Positions 1 through 7,079 of a DNA stretch of 21,709 bases are shown piece after piece. The notes beneath the pieces were generated by a model. That model worked only from the letters and a program-made list of their open reading frames with translations, was not told the origin of the DNA and searched no databases. The position numbers were made by a program, and so were the translations under genes. The stretch is from the IMG/VR virus record IMGVR_UViG_3300031746_000196, positions 1 to 21,709 of that record, one strand, 5' to 3'. This DNA is from a virus. How positions within the stretch are numbered: position 1 is the first letter of the stretch; every line of letters begins with the position of its first letter.

Positions 1-10
1 ATTATTGTAT

Positions 11-1015
11 ATGGCACTTAAGCAAACAGTTAATTCTAAGTGGGTTAGCCAAAAAGAAGGTTTCCAGGAATCATTACATTATTTAAAAGGCAGAATGTTA
101 GGTGAGATTAAAAGTCTTAGAACACCGTGGCCTAAGTTTAATGATGCAATGACTGATGGTATTGAATGGAATACTATGACTGTAATTGGAGGAAGACCTG
201 CAAGTGGTAAAACTTTAATTGTTGAGCAAATAGTAAGAGAATCTTTTATTCTTAATCCTGCAGAAGACTTTAGAGTTTTACAGTTTCAATTTGAAATGTT
301 AGCTAGGTCATCTGCAATTAGAGAGTATTCAAGTATTATTGGTAAGTCATATAAGTATTTATGTAGTGCAGATGGTCAATTATCAACTGAAGATCTACAG
401 AAATGTTATGACTATGCTAAACAAAAGATTAAGTATCCCATTGATATAGTAGAAAAACCATGTACAGTAGATGAATTTATCAGAACTATACATGAGTATA
501 TGTCACATCATTCTGAAGTAGATGAAGAAGGTATAAGGAAATATAAAAAGACTTTAATTTCTCTTGACCATTCTCTACTTGTAAAAAAAGCACAAACTGA
601 AAGAGATAAGAATGAAACTTTAAATAACCTTGGTGAAGCATTAACAAATCTTAAAAGAGTTTACCCGATAGCATTCATTATATTAAGTCAATTAAACAGG
701 AATATAGATAATCCTGAGAGATCAGAAGATGGAAAGTATAGTAATTATGTATTAGAATCAGATATATTTGGTGCTGATGCTTTATTACAACATGCAGATA
801 CTGTAATTGGTATTAATAGACCAGCTAAACAGAAAATCAGATTCTATGGTCCTGATAGATATATAATTGAAAATGATAAGGTAATGGTATTACATTTTCT
901 TAAATGTAGAAATGGTGATACTAGATTAAGTTTCTTTAAAGCTGAGTTTGAAAGAATGAGTATAGTAGAAATGAATACTCCAGCACAACAAGAAAAAAGA
1001 ATTGGAACCAAATAA
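11..1015 (+). CDS. DnaB-like (SF4) replicative helicase
   Basis: Probable replicative DNA helicase that unwinds the phage duplex ahead of the polymerase. The RecA-type core is clear: Walker A GGRPASGKT at residues 60-68, a glutamate after the next strand (QFQFEM, about 93-98), Walker B LISLDH at 182-187, the SQLNR motif at 226-230 and a C-terminal KCRNGDTR at 298-305 that fits the DnaB arginine/lysine finger. Only about 40 residues precede the core, so the DnaB N-terminal primase-binding domain is missing or reduced. I take the ATG at 11 rather than the in-frame TTG at 5, because the next gene also starts as ATATGG. The true 5' context lies outside the window. It is the first gene of a run with a Sak4-like ATPase and an SSB-like protein. 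The family call is firm; its role as the main replicative helicase is inferred. Confidence 0.9.
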   Translation: MALKQTVNSKWVSQKEGFQESLHYLKGRMLGEIKSLRTPWPKFNDAMTDGIEWNTMTVIGGRPASGKTLIVEQIVRESFILNPAEDFRVLQFQFEMLARSSAIREYSSIIGKSYKYLCSADGQLSTEDLQKCYDYAKQKIKYPIDIVEKPCTVDEFIRTIHEYMSHHSEVDEEGIRKYKKTLISLDHSLLVKKAQTERDKNETLNNLGEALTNLKRVYPIAFIILSQLNRNIDNPERSEDGKYSNYVLESDIFGADALLQHADTVIGINRPAKQKIRFYGPDRYIIENDKVMVLHFLKCRNGDTRLSFFKAEFERMSIVEMNTPAQQEKRIGTK

Positions 1016-1022
1016 TTAATAT

Positions 1023-1574
1023 ATGGCATTAACAACAAAAGACAGCAGCAGTGCTAGTTTTAACAGAAAAGAAAAAACTGAAGAGATGGTAAAGTACCAT
1101 CAAAAAGTATTTGATGCATTAGGTATAACTAGTCCTCTATATATACCTAAATGTGCTTATAGACCCTATGGTAAAGATGATTTATATATGGGATTCTTTA
1201 AGAGTGAATTATCAAAAGGAGAAGATATCTATACTGAATACGTAAGTATTACATTAGATTCTGAAGACCCAACAAGAACATTATATAAATGGAGTTATAA
1301 TTCATTTTATGATGAGGAGTATGAAACTACAGATCCTAATGCAAATGGGCATGTAAGATATCTTATTCCTGTATCTGAACTGACAGCAATTAAAACTGAA
1401 ACTAAAACTGAAATTAAAAGTACTGAAACGGAAGGGTTATTTCCTGATTTTGATGATTTAATGGATTCAGATTTAGATGCTCCTTTAAGCAGTTTAACTG
1501 TAAGAGATCTAGCTGCCATTCTATTACAGAAACCAGTAAGTAATAAAAAATGGTTAAATGATTTAATAAAATAA
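1023..1574 (+). CDS. Unknown 183-aa protein of the replication run
   Basis: I do not recognise this family. The protein opens with MALTTKDSSS, an N-terminal motif shared with the genes at 2326 and 14839. A region rich in charged and aromatic residues follows (about 20-115). Next comes a low-complexity linker with KTETKTEIKS (about 123-135) and an acidic patch FPDFDDLMDSDLD (about 140-152). It ends in a short predicted helical module, LTVRDLAAIL to the C-terminus (about 158-183). It starts 7 bases after the helicase stop and ends 4 bases before the Sak4-like gene, so it is surely co-transcribed with them. The folded N-terminal part plus a short C-terminal helix suggests a bridging or loading factor in replication, but that is only inference. 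No signal peptide or membrane segment is visible. Confidence 0.8.
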   Translation: MALTTKDSSSASFNRKEKTEEMVKYHQKVFDALGITSPLYIPKCAYRPYGKDDLYMGFFKSELSKGEDIYTEYVSITLDSEDPTRTLYKWSYNSFYDEEYETTDPNANGHVRYLIPVSELTAIKTETKTEIKSTETEGLFPDFDDLMDSDLDAPLSSLTVRDLAAILLQKPVSNKKWLNDLIK

Positions 1575-1578
1575 AAGT

Positions 1579-2307
1579 ATGAGTGAAGGATTAGTATTGC
1601 CCACTAAGAAAGTAGGTGCAACAAGAGTCAATCCAAAAAGATTAATTATTTATTCTAAGCCAAAAACAGGTAAAACTACTGCATTTGCTGGTTTAGAAGA
1701 CAATTTAATTATTGATTTGGAGAATGGAACTGATTATGTAGATGCATTAAAAGTTAAAGCAAGTAATCTTAAAGAGTTGCTAGCAATTGGTAAAGAAGTA
1801 TTAGAAGCTGGTAAACCTTATAAGTTTATTACTATTGATACTGTAACTGCATTAGAAGAAATGGTAATGCCATTAGCTGTAAAAAAGTATAAGCAAACTT
1901 CAATGGGTAAAAACTTTGATGGAGATAATGTAATTACTTTACCAAATGGAGCTGGTTATTTATATGTAAGAGAAGCATTTTTTGATGTTTTAAACTATGT
2001 AGACACATTAGCTGACCATATTATTTTATCTGGGCATATCAAAGATAAGCAAGTAGATGATAAAGGTGAAATGGTTATGTCTGCTAATATAGATTTAACT
2101 GGTAAAATCAAGTCTTTAATCTGTGCTAATGCTGATGCAATTGGTTATATGTTCAGAAAAGGTAATCAAGTATTCTTATCATTTAAAACTAATGAAGAGA
2201 CAACTTGTGGTGCAAGACCTGAGCATTTAAGAAATGCAGAAATAGTTATTAGTGAAGCTAATGACAAAGGTGAGATAATTACTCACTGGGATGAAGTATA
2301 TAAATAA
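1579..2307 (+). CDS. Sak4-like AAA_24 recombination ATPase
   Basis: A RecA-fold nucleotide-binding protein of the phage AAA_24/Sak4 type, which in other phages promotes single-strand annealing or strand exchange together with SSB. Visible motifs are Walker A SKPKTGKT at residues 26-33, an acidic LIIDLENG at about 43-50, Walker B FITIDT at 83-88 and a HIILSGHIKD segment at about 147-156 in the place of the sensor strand. At 242 residues the length is normal for the family. It sits between an unknown protein and an SSB-like protein, and the Sak4-SSB pairing is a known arrangement. RAD52-type annealing proteins were not seen in the window, so this is the likely recombinase. The fold is secure; the annealing activity comes from family knowledge. 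Confidence 0.85.
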   Translation: MSEGLVLPTKKVGATRVNPKRLIIYSKPKTGKTTAFAGLEDNLIIDLENGTDYVDALKVKASNLKELLAIGKEVLEAGKPYKFITIDTVTALEEMVMPLAVKKYKQTSMGKNFDGDNVITLPNGAGYLYVREAFFDVLNYVDTLADHIILSGHIKDKQVDDKGEMVMSANIDLTGKIKSLICANADAIGYMFRKGNQVFLSFKTNEETTCGARPEHLRNAEIVISEANDKGEIITHWDEVYK

Positions 2308-2325
2308 TAAATAAAAATAAGAAAA

Positions 2326-3006
2326 ATGGCAATTGGAACAAAAGATGTCGGAACAGGTGGAAGTGGAATACCAAAAACAATTAGTCCAGGTAATCACAAA
2401 TTAAAACTTAATAGTTTAGTAGGTGAAGATTTTAAATTTATTCCAGGTGGTATAAGTATAATACTTAATCTTGAGACTGAACCTCTTGAAGGATTTGAAG
2501 GATTTATGTTGGATAAAGAAAATCCAGATGCTGGTCATTATAAAGGTCAAATTGGTAGAGTAAAATCTGGCCAATATGCATTTGCAGATGGAGTAACTAA
2601 ATCAGGTGTACAAATTTCTAGAGATAATAGTATATTAGTATTTATTAAATCATTATGTACTACATTAGACATAGTTAATTGGTTTGATGCTCAAGATAAT
2701 AAGCACAATACAATTGAAGAGTTTATCACTGCATTTGATAAAACAGCACCTTATCAAGATAAGTATTTAGATTTCTGTATTGCAGGAAAAGAATATGAAG
2801 GTAAAACAGGTTATACAAATTATGACTTATATTTACCAAAATCTTCTAGAGATGGTTTTGCATATGCTAAACTTGGATCTGGTAAACAGTTACTATATTC
2901 TGAAGCTCTACATCTTAAAAAATTAGAAGCTAAGAAGGTAGAAGCATTTGGTGAGGATGATTTTGAGGTATCAACTAAGGTTGGCTCAGACTTTGATTTA
3001 GACTAA
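2326..3006 (+). CDS. Putative single-stranded DNA-binding protein
   Basis: Probable phage SSB. The protein starts MAIGTKD followed by a glycine-rich GTGGSG and a beta-rich body (residues about 15-195) in keeping with an OB-type fold. It ends in an acidic tail, GEDDFEVSTKV then GSDFDLD, like the C-terminal tips by which SSBs recruit partners. I see no classical SSB signature, so the call rests on the tail, the size (226 aa), the position directly after a Sak4-like ATPase, and a remembered resemblance to SSB-like proteins of crAss-like phages. It is the last gene before a strong terminator, and the 18-base gap from the preceding gene is A-rich with no Shine-Dalgarno site. Another nucleic-acid-binding role is possible. 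Confidence 0.65.
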   Translation: MAIGTKDVGTGGSGIPKTISPGNHKLKLNSLVGEDFKFIPGGISIILNLETEPLEGFEGFMLDKENPDAGHYKGQIGRVKSGQYAFADGVTKSGVQISRDNSILVFIKSLCTTLDIVNWFDAQDNKHNTIEEFITAFDKTAPYQDKYLDFCIAGKEYEGKTGYTNYDLYLPKSSRDGFAYAKLGSGKQLLYSEALHLKKLEAKKVEAFGEDDFEVSTKVGSDFDLD

Positions 3007-3017
3007 CAATAGTTTAA

Positions 3018-3046
3018 AGGGGAGTCAGGAAATGGGCTCCCTTTTT
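3018..3046 (+). terminator. Rho-independent terminator after the SSB-like gene
   Basis: The stem GGGAGTC (3020-3026) pairs with GGCTCCC (3035-3041), including one G-U pair, around an 8-base loop. Five T residues follow. It lies 12 bases after the stop of the SSB-like gene and only 17 bases before the next start codon, so it falls inside a same-direction run rather than at the end of the block. Confidence 0.85.
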
Positions 3047-3063
3047 AATTAAAGTTAAAAGAT

Positions 3064-4050
3064 ATGATTTCAACTAAAAATGTAATTAGATTCCAGGATG
3101 TACCAACAATTTGGATCTTTGAGAATTATTTAAATCTTACTGAACAATTAGACGGACAGCAGATAAAAATTAAATCTGTATTTAAAACTGAAAAGACTCC
3201 ATCAATGATTATTTATATGGATGCTGCAACAATGACATATAAGTTTAAAGATTTTTCATCAGGTTATCAAGGAGACTCTATATCATTAGTACAATATATG
3301 TGTGGTATTAAAGATAGAGGAGAAGTTTCTTATAAAATAGTTAATGACTATGTTAAATACCTAGATGATCATAAACCTTATAAAGCTCCTGAAATTAAAA
3401 CTTATGAAAATTATAAAGTAACTGATTATACTATTAGACATTGGTCTAACTTTGATCAGAAATACTGGGGACAATATCATATTGGTTCTAAGATGCTAGA
3501 AATATATAATGTATCTGCATTAGAGTATTATAAGATGACCAGACTTGAACTTAATGGTACTACATCTGAGATTATTATTACAGGTTTAAATCTGTATGGT
3601 TATTTCAAAAAAGATGGCACATTGTATAAGATTTATCAGCCTAAGAATATGAATAAGAAATTCTTAAAGTTAGGTAATCATATACAAGGGTCACAACAAC
3701 TATCACTTACAGTAGATTATTTAGTTATTACTTCTTCATTGAAAGATATAATGGCTTTTAATAAGCTTGGCTTTAAGGATATAGAATGTATTGCTCCGGA
3801 TAGTGAAAATACTATGATTAAAGAGCAAAACATAAATAAACTTAAAGAGAAATATAAAAAGATATGTGTACTATTTGATAATGATGAAGCAGGTATTAAT
3901 TCTATGAAGAAATATAAAGAAAGATATAATCTTGATTTTATTATTCTTGATATGGAGAAAGATGTATCAGATTCTATTAAAGTACACGGTATTGAAAAAG
4001 TAAAAAAAGAAGTATTAAAATTACTTAATGAATCATTATATGAAAGGTAA
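3064..4050 (+). CDS. DnaG-type primase with degenerate zinc and TOPRIM sites
   Basis: A primase-like protein of 328 residues. The N-terminal part keeps the DnaG zinc-domain frame (KTEKTPSMII about 41-50, then YKFKDFSSGYQGDSISLVQY about 59-78, matching EKTPSF...F.CG.GGDVI.FV), but the CxxH and CxxC zinc ligands are absent. The C-terminal part is a TOPRIM domain (about 218-305): YLVITSSLKD takes the place of the usual VEG..D strand, so the catalytic glutamate is replaced by Thr/Ser. The second motif LFDNDEAG (about 270-277) is intact, followed by DVSD. It begins straight after a terminator and overlaps the next gene by 23 bases. Primer synthesis is likely from the setting, but the missing residues leave a TOPRIM scaffold or loader role open. 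Confidence 0.82.
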   Translation: MISTKNVIRFQDVPTIWIFENYLNLTEQLDGQQIKIKSVFKTEKTPSMIIYMDAATMTYKFKDFSSGYQGDSISLVQYMCGIKDRGEVSYKIVNDYVKYLDDHKPYKAPEIKTYENYKVTDYTIRHWSNFDQKYWGQYHIGSKMLEIYNVSALEYYKMTRLELNGTTSEIIITGLNLYGYFKKDGTLYKIYQPKNMNKKFLKLGNHIQGSQQLSLTVDYLVITSSLKDIMAFNKLGFKDIECIAPDSENTMIKEQNINKLKEKYKKICVLFDNDEAGINSMKKYKERYNLDFIILDMEKDVSDSIKVHGIEKVKKEVLKLLNESLYER

Positions 4051-4273
4051 GATTAAAATAAATTATGAATTTGATGAAAAGGCACCAGAAAAGTTTACTA
4101 CAAGTTTAAAAATACATGGAGTTACTCCTGCACATCTTATACATGCAGTAGTATTATTAATAGAAACTATTGAGAAAGAAGGTGGTATCAATGTAAAAAA
4201 AACATTAACTGAAGTATTCTCAGGTAAATTTATACAAGAACGTCAGAGTATTATACCACAGGGTGATGCTTAA
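4028..4273 (+). CDS. Small hypothetical protein overlapping the primase gene
   Basis: An 81-residue protein that I do not recognise. Its first ATG overlaps the 3' end of the primase gene in another frame. A second in-frame ATG at 4040 would give 77 residues and a shorter overlap, and the sequence does not decide between them. It has a charged beta-like start (KIKINYEFDE), a predicted amphipathic helix with a hydrophobic run (HAVVLLIETIE, about 40-50) and a polar tail. The overlap suggests translational coupling with the primase. No cysteines, signal peptide or membrane segment are seen. Confidence 0.65.
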   Translation: MNHYMKGKIKINYEFDEKAPEKFTTSLKIHGVTPAHLIHAVVLLIETIEKEGGINVKKTLTEVFSGKFIQERQSIIPQGDA

Positions 4274-4284
4274 ATTTTAAAATT

Positions 4285-4704
4285 ATGAGTTGGATATATA
4301 AAGGTAAAGAATTTACTGAAGATATGATTCCTGAAAATGCAATAGGTTTTATTTATAATATGACTGCAATAATAGACGGAAAATCAATTAGTTATATTGG
4401 TAAAAAGAATTTTTATGCAGATATTAAAACAAAACTGAGTAAGAAGGCTATGTCAACTGATAAGAGATTAAAGACATATAAAAGAGTAAAGAAAGCTACT
4501 TATCAAAATTATTACAGTAGCAATGAAGTACTGAAAAAAGCACACAAAGACAATATAAAAATTAAAAGAGATATACTAATGATATGTACTACTAAATTAG
4601 AATTGTCATACCAAGAAACTAAACATCAATTTGTATTAGGAGTACTTGAGTCTGATAAATATTTAAACGGTAATATACTTGGTAAATTTTATAAGTTTAA
4701 ATAA
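4285..4704 (+). CDS. GIY-YIG endonuclease, SegE-like
   Basis: A free-standing GIY-YIG nuclease resembling phage SegE-type homing endonucleases. The GIY-equivalent GFIY is at residues 21-24 and SYIGKK at 36-41. They are followed by the spacer usual for the SegE group (KTYKRVKKATYQNYYSSNEVL, about 63-83, matching the family's W..Y.GS...L pattern). The basic helix IKRDIL is at 93-98 and the metal-binding glutamate lies in SYQETKHQF (E111). All key positions seem present, so it is probably active. At 139 residues it is almost all catalytic domain, with no separate DNA-recognition region. It is not lodged in an intron; it sits 11 bases after one small gene and 9 bases before another, at the left edge of an accessory cassette. 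A genome-restricting or gene-spreading role is the usual one. Confidence 0.78.
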   Translation: MSWIYKGKEFTEDMIPENAIGFIYNMTAIIDGKSISYIGKKNFYADIKTKLSKKAMSTDKRLKTYKRVKKATYQNYYSSNEVLKKAHKDNIKIKRDILMICTTKLELSYQETKHQFVLGVLESDKYLNGNILGKFYKFK

Positions 4705-4713
4705 TAAAAAGTT

Positions 4714-5106
4714 ATGGATAAAAATAGTTTAGAAAAAATAATGTTTGGCTTAGTTAGTCATGGTATTAAAAAAGTTGTAGTATATTATGAAGGTGGTGGA
4801 GATAGTGGAGCAATTGAATATGTTAATGCTACTCAAGATCCAGATATAAATTATGATGAATTAGAAAATTGGGAACAAGAATATTTATTAGGTGATATTG
4901 ATATAGTATTGAGTAATTTAATTGCAGATTACTGTCAAGAAATGTTATTAAATGATATAGAAGACTGGTGGAATAATGAAGGTGGTCGTGGTTATGTTCA
5001 TATTGATGTAGAACTTGGTACATATACAATTAATAATAGTATCAGAGTTGCTGATTGGGAAGAATATACTCATGAAGGTAATTTAAAAGATAAAAATAAG
5101 AAATAA
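4714..5106 (+). CDS. DUF6878-like protein, copy 1
   Basis: A 130-residue acidic protein with a pattern I recall from the DUF6878 family: YYEGGGDSGAIEY (residues about 24-36), a helix ending NDIEDWWNNEGGRG (80-93), an acidic beta strand, then NNSIRV (107-112) and a final EEYTHEGN. Function is unknown. The strict GGGDSG and W-x-EGG motifs look like a binding or catalytic pocket, but nothing here shows which. The next gene is a clear paralogue with the same motifs in the same order. Both lie in a cassette of small genes between the GIY-YIG endonuclease and the vWA protein. Such small cytoplasmic proteins in phage accessory clusters often act on the host, but that is only a guess. Confidence 0.75.
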   Translation: MDKNSLEKIMFGLVSHGIKKVVVYYEGGGDSGAIEYVNATQDPDINYDELENWEQEYLLGDIDIVLSNLIADYCQEMLLNDIEDWWNNEGGRGYVHIDVELGTYTINNSIRVADWEEYTHEGNLKDKNKK

Positions 5107-5111
5107 TAATT

Positions 5112-5513
5112 ATGGGAGAATTAGAAATGACAAGCCTCTTATTTAAGTTGGCTGATCTTGGTATTACAGGTATTAAAGTACACTATAATGGTGGAGGAGA
5201 CTCAGGTGCTATAGAATGGATTGGTTATACAAATGAACCTTGTGCAAGTACAGCAGATGTATTTAATAATATTGATGCTTGGGACAATAATAATAATGCT
5301 TTAGAAGATAAAGAATTATATAAATTAATTGAAGAGTTTGTACAATCTAAAATTCTTAATGATATAGAAGATTGGTGGAACGATGAAGGTGGTTTTGGTA
5401 ACTTATGTATACTTGTTTCTTCAGGAGATTATAATATAAACAATTATATAAGAATCATTGAAACTGTAGCTTATCATCATAAAGGTAATTTAATTGATAA
5501 AAGTTTAGAATAA
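5112..5513 (+). CDS. DUF6878-like protein, copy 2
   Basis: A 133-residue paralogue of the gene just upstream. It shares KVHYNGGGDSGAIEW (about 22-36), a helix ending NDIEDWWNDEGGFG (about 84-97) and the tail NNYIRI...HHKGNL. The region between the two motifs differs in sequence, so the duplication is not recent. The start at 5112 follows AATT-ATG. An internal ATG at 5127 is preceded by GGGAG and would give 128 residues, so the real start could be either. The stop overlaps the next start (TAATG), showing tight coupling. Its function is unknown, as for the first copy. Confidence 0.75.
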   Translation: MGELEMTSLLFKLADLGITGIKVHYNGGGDSGAIEWIGYTNEPCASTADVFNNIDAWDNNNNALEDKELYKLIEEFVQSKILNDIEDWWNDEGGFGNLCILVSSGDYNINNYIRIIETVAYHHKGNLIDKSLE

Positions 5514-5917
5514 TGAATAAAAAACAAGAAATAGAAAAAATGGAAATTGATACTGGATATCTTAATTATGAGTTTTCAAAAAAATTAAAAGATTTAGGCT
5601 ATGACGGAATGAGCCTTATGTTATATATTAAAGATGCTCATGTTGGCTGGTATTCAAAATACATAACAAATGAAATTATTGACAAGTTAGAAAATACAAC
5701 TGAAGAATCTTGTGTTGCGGCACTTAGACCTTTTGTATTTAATTGGTTTGATAAAAAAACAGATTGGTTAATTTCAATACAACAAGTTGGAAAAACAGAA
5801 TTTGGATTTACTATTTCTTTTGATGAAGAAAATGTAATAAAAAGTTTTTCCTATTCTAATAGAAAAATAGCTGAAGAAACTTGTTTAAAAGAACTTATTA
5901 AAAAATACATTAAATAA
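5513..5917 (+). CDS. Small protein of a family common in Bacteroidota phages
   Basis: A 134-residue protein overlapping the preceding stop by one base. Its pattern recalls a widespread family of small Bacteroidota phage and mobile-element proteins. These have an N-terminal helix (YEFSKKLKDLGYD, about 19-31), a middle segment ending in an aromatic WF helix (ALRPFVFNWFDKK, about 69-81, compare PT...WLRE), a beta strand (WLISIQQ) and a C-terminal SYxxx.A.....LKELI helix (about 113-130). The function of that family is not known to me. No catalytic motif, signal peptide or membrane segment is visible. It lies in the accessory cassette and is coupled to the DUF6878-like pair. Confidence 0.7.
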   Translation: MNKKQEIEKMEIDTGYLNYEFSKKLKDLGYDGMSLMLYIKDAHVGWYSKYITNEIIDKLENTTEESCVAALRPFVFNWFDKKTDWLISIQQVGKTEFGFTISFDEENVIKSFSYSNRKIAEETCLKELIKKYIK

Positions 5918-5918
5918 A

Positions 5919-6260
5919 ATGAGTCATCCTTTAGAACATTGTAAGTCCTCAGTAAGAAAATGGGGTGGAGAATGGAGTGATTACATTGCAATTCATAATT
6001 GGTTTGATGAAACTAAAAAATGGATTGGGCATAGTAAACACAGAATGTTTAGACATCATAGTGAAGGTATATTTGAATGTGAAAAGATATTTGGAATGTC
6101 TTTTGTCAACTCAGATGGTAAAACTGTATATACAAGATATGTTGGAGAACAACATGTAAAAGAGGATTGTAATAATTATATCCCAAGTGCTAAAGAATGG
6201 GTTCAGAATTTAGATAAACCCACAGAATGGATGATTAAAACACTTAAAATAGAAGACTGA
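5919..6260 (+). CDS. DUF6915-like histidine-rich protein
   Basis: A 113-residue protein closely matching the pattern I recall for DUF6915: MSHPLEHCKSSVRKWGG at the start, DYIAIHNWFDETK (about 21-33), SKHRMFRHHSEGIF (39-52), the helix ECEKIFG, then NSDGK...RYVGEQHVKED (64-82) and PSAKEWV. The many spaced histidines (HCK, HNW, KHR, RHH, QHV) with acidic partners suggest a metal site, although no reaction is known. Homologues occur in bacteria and phages, which fits gene exchange. It starts 1 base after the preceding stop, and its TGA stop (the only TGA I see ending a gene here) overlaps the next small start. Confidence 0.78.
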   Translation: MSHPLEHCKSSVRKWGGEWSDYIAIHNWFDETKKWIGHSKHRMFRHHSEGIFECEKIFGMSFVNSDGKTVYTRYVGEQHVKEDCNNYIPSAKEWVQNLDKPTEWMIKTLKIED

Positions 6261-6382
6261 TGAGACAAATAACATTAAAAATTAATTTATTGGAATGGAA
6301 ATTAATTCCAAAAAAATCAAAAGGAATACATGCTAGTTATGCATGGTTATGTTTAGAACTAAAACTTGATTATAAACCTTAA
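6260..6382 (+). CDS. Small hypothetical protein, 40 aa
   Basis: A 40-residue open frame (MRQITLKINLLEWK...) whose ATG overlaps the TGA of the DUF6915-like gene as TGATG, the usual sign of translational coupling. It has alternating hydrophobic and charged residues that could form beta strands, and a basic middle (PKKSKG). I do not recognise it. Support comes from position: it fills the space before the next small gene with no wasted DNA. It is too short to judge by composition. Confidence 0.5.
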   Translation: MRQITLKINLLEWKLIPKKSKGIHASYAWLCLELKLDYKP

Positions 6383-6395
6383 AAATTGAAGACTA

Positions 6396-6569
6396 ATGGA
6401 AAAGATGAATAAAGAAGTAGAAACACAAGTAGTAAACTTGTTAAATCAATTAGAAGTACTAATTTCTAATAATATGGAATATGATGATGAAAACCCAGAA
6501 ACATGTCAAAAAACTGAAGTTTTAGGGTTATTAAATTATATTGAATCTGAACTTTTAGAAATAAACTAG
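6396..6569 (+). CDS. Small acidic hypothetical protein, 57 aa
   Basis: A 57-residue acidic, mostly helical protein with leucine-rich stretches (VVNLLNQLEVLI about 12-23 and EVLGLLNYIESELLEI about 41-56). It looks like a small coiled-coil or helical hairpin. It ends in TAG. Thirteen bases separate it from the previous stop and four bases from the next start, so it fits the cassette's packing. The family is not recognised. Confidence 0.55.
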   Translation: MEKMNKEVETQVVNLLNQLEVLISNNMEYDDENPETCQKTEVLGLLNYIESELLEIN

Positions 6570-6573
6570 AATT

Positions 6574-6669
6574 ATGGAAAAGCAATTATTTATAATAGAT
6601 GGCTATAGAATCTGGGCATTTACATATGAAGATGCATATGCAAATTACTTAGTGATATCAAAATTATAG
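6574..6669 (+). CDS. Micro-protein, 31 aa
   Basis: A 31-residue open frame (MEKQLFIIDGYRIWAF...) with a typical AATT-ATG start and a TAG stop. The pattern IDGYRIWAFTYEDAYANYL resembles short proteins I recall from Bacteroidota phages, in which a beta hairpin is followed by a TYEEA helix. Two bases separate it from the next start. It is very short, so confidence rests on leader, spacing and pattern. Confidence 0.5.
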   Translation: MEKQLFIIDGYRIWAFTYEDAYANYLVISKL

Positions 6670-6671
6670 AA

Positions 6672-7079
6672 ATGGAAAAAGTAGTATTGAATAGAGAAAG
6701 TGTTGAAAGTATATATAAAATGTATAATTCTCCTGATAAAGAGAATCATGTTGTTGCAAATGAAATACTAAATAATTGTGATATTAATGCATCTGAAGGA
6801 TGGTTAATCATATTTTATGGTATGAGTTTAAAAAGTGATGATTATTGGTTAGAAAATATGCCTAATGTTTTTGTTAGAGTCCGTGAATTAGGTATTCAAA
6901 GTGATCATAAGTTAAGTGCAGCACAACTTGTTAATGCTTTAATTGTTGCAAAAGTAGAACCTGGGATTATGGATTACTATTTAGAAATTCATGTTGAAGA
7001 TTTAAAAAGAGCAATGTCAAACTGGGGTTATCCAGTTAATAAATTAAATTACTCAATAACATTAAAAAATGAAGAATAG
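6672..7079 (+). CDS. Putative adaptor sharing a domain with the gene at 9545
   Basis: A 135-residue protein of unknown function. Its N-terminal half carries SIYKMYNSPDKENHVVANEI (residues about 13-32), which lines up with SLCEMFNSSDTDNHTMAMEI in the C-terminal part of the protein at 9545. The similarity continues weakly into hydrophobic strands (GWLIIFYG against VLYLSLLFY). So this looks like a single-domain form of a module also found as a C-terminal domain nearby. Its 3' end overlaps the start of the zincin/vWA gene by 11 bases, implying coupled synthesis. A role as adaptor or substrate of the vWA-MoxR pair is inferred from this placement only. Confidence 0.7.
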   Translation: MEKVVLNRESVESIYKMYNSPDKENHVVANEILNNCDINASEGWLIIFYGMSLKSDDYWLENMPNVFVRVRELGIQSDHKLSAAQLVNALIVAKVEPGIMDYYLEIHVEDLKRAMSNWGYPVNKLNYSITLKNEE

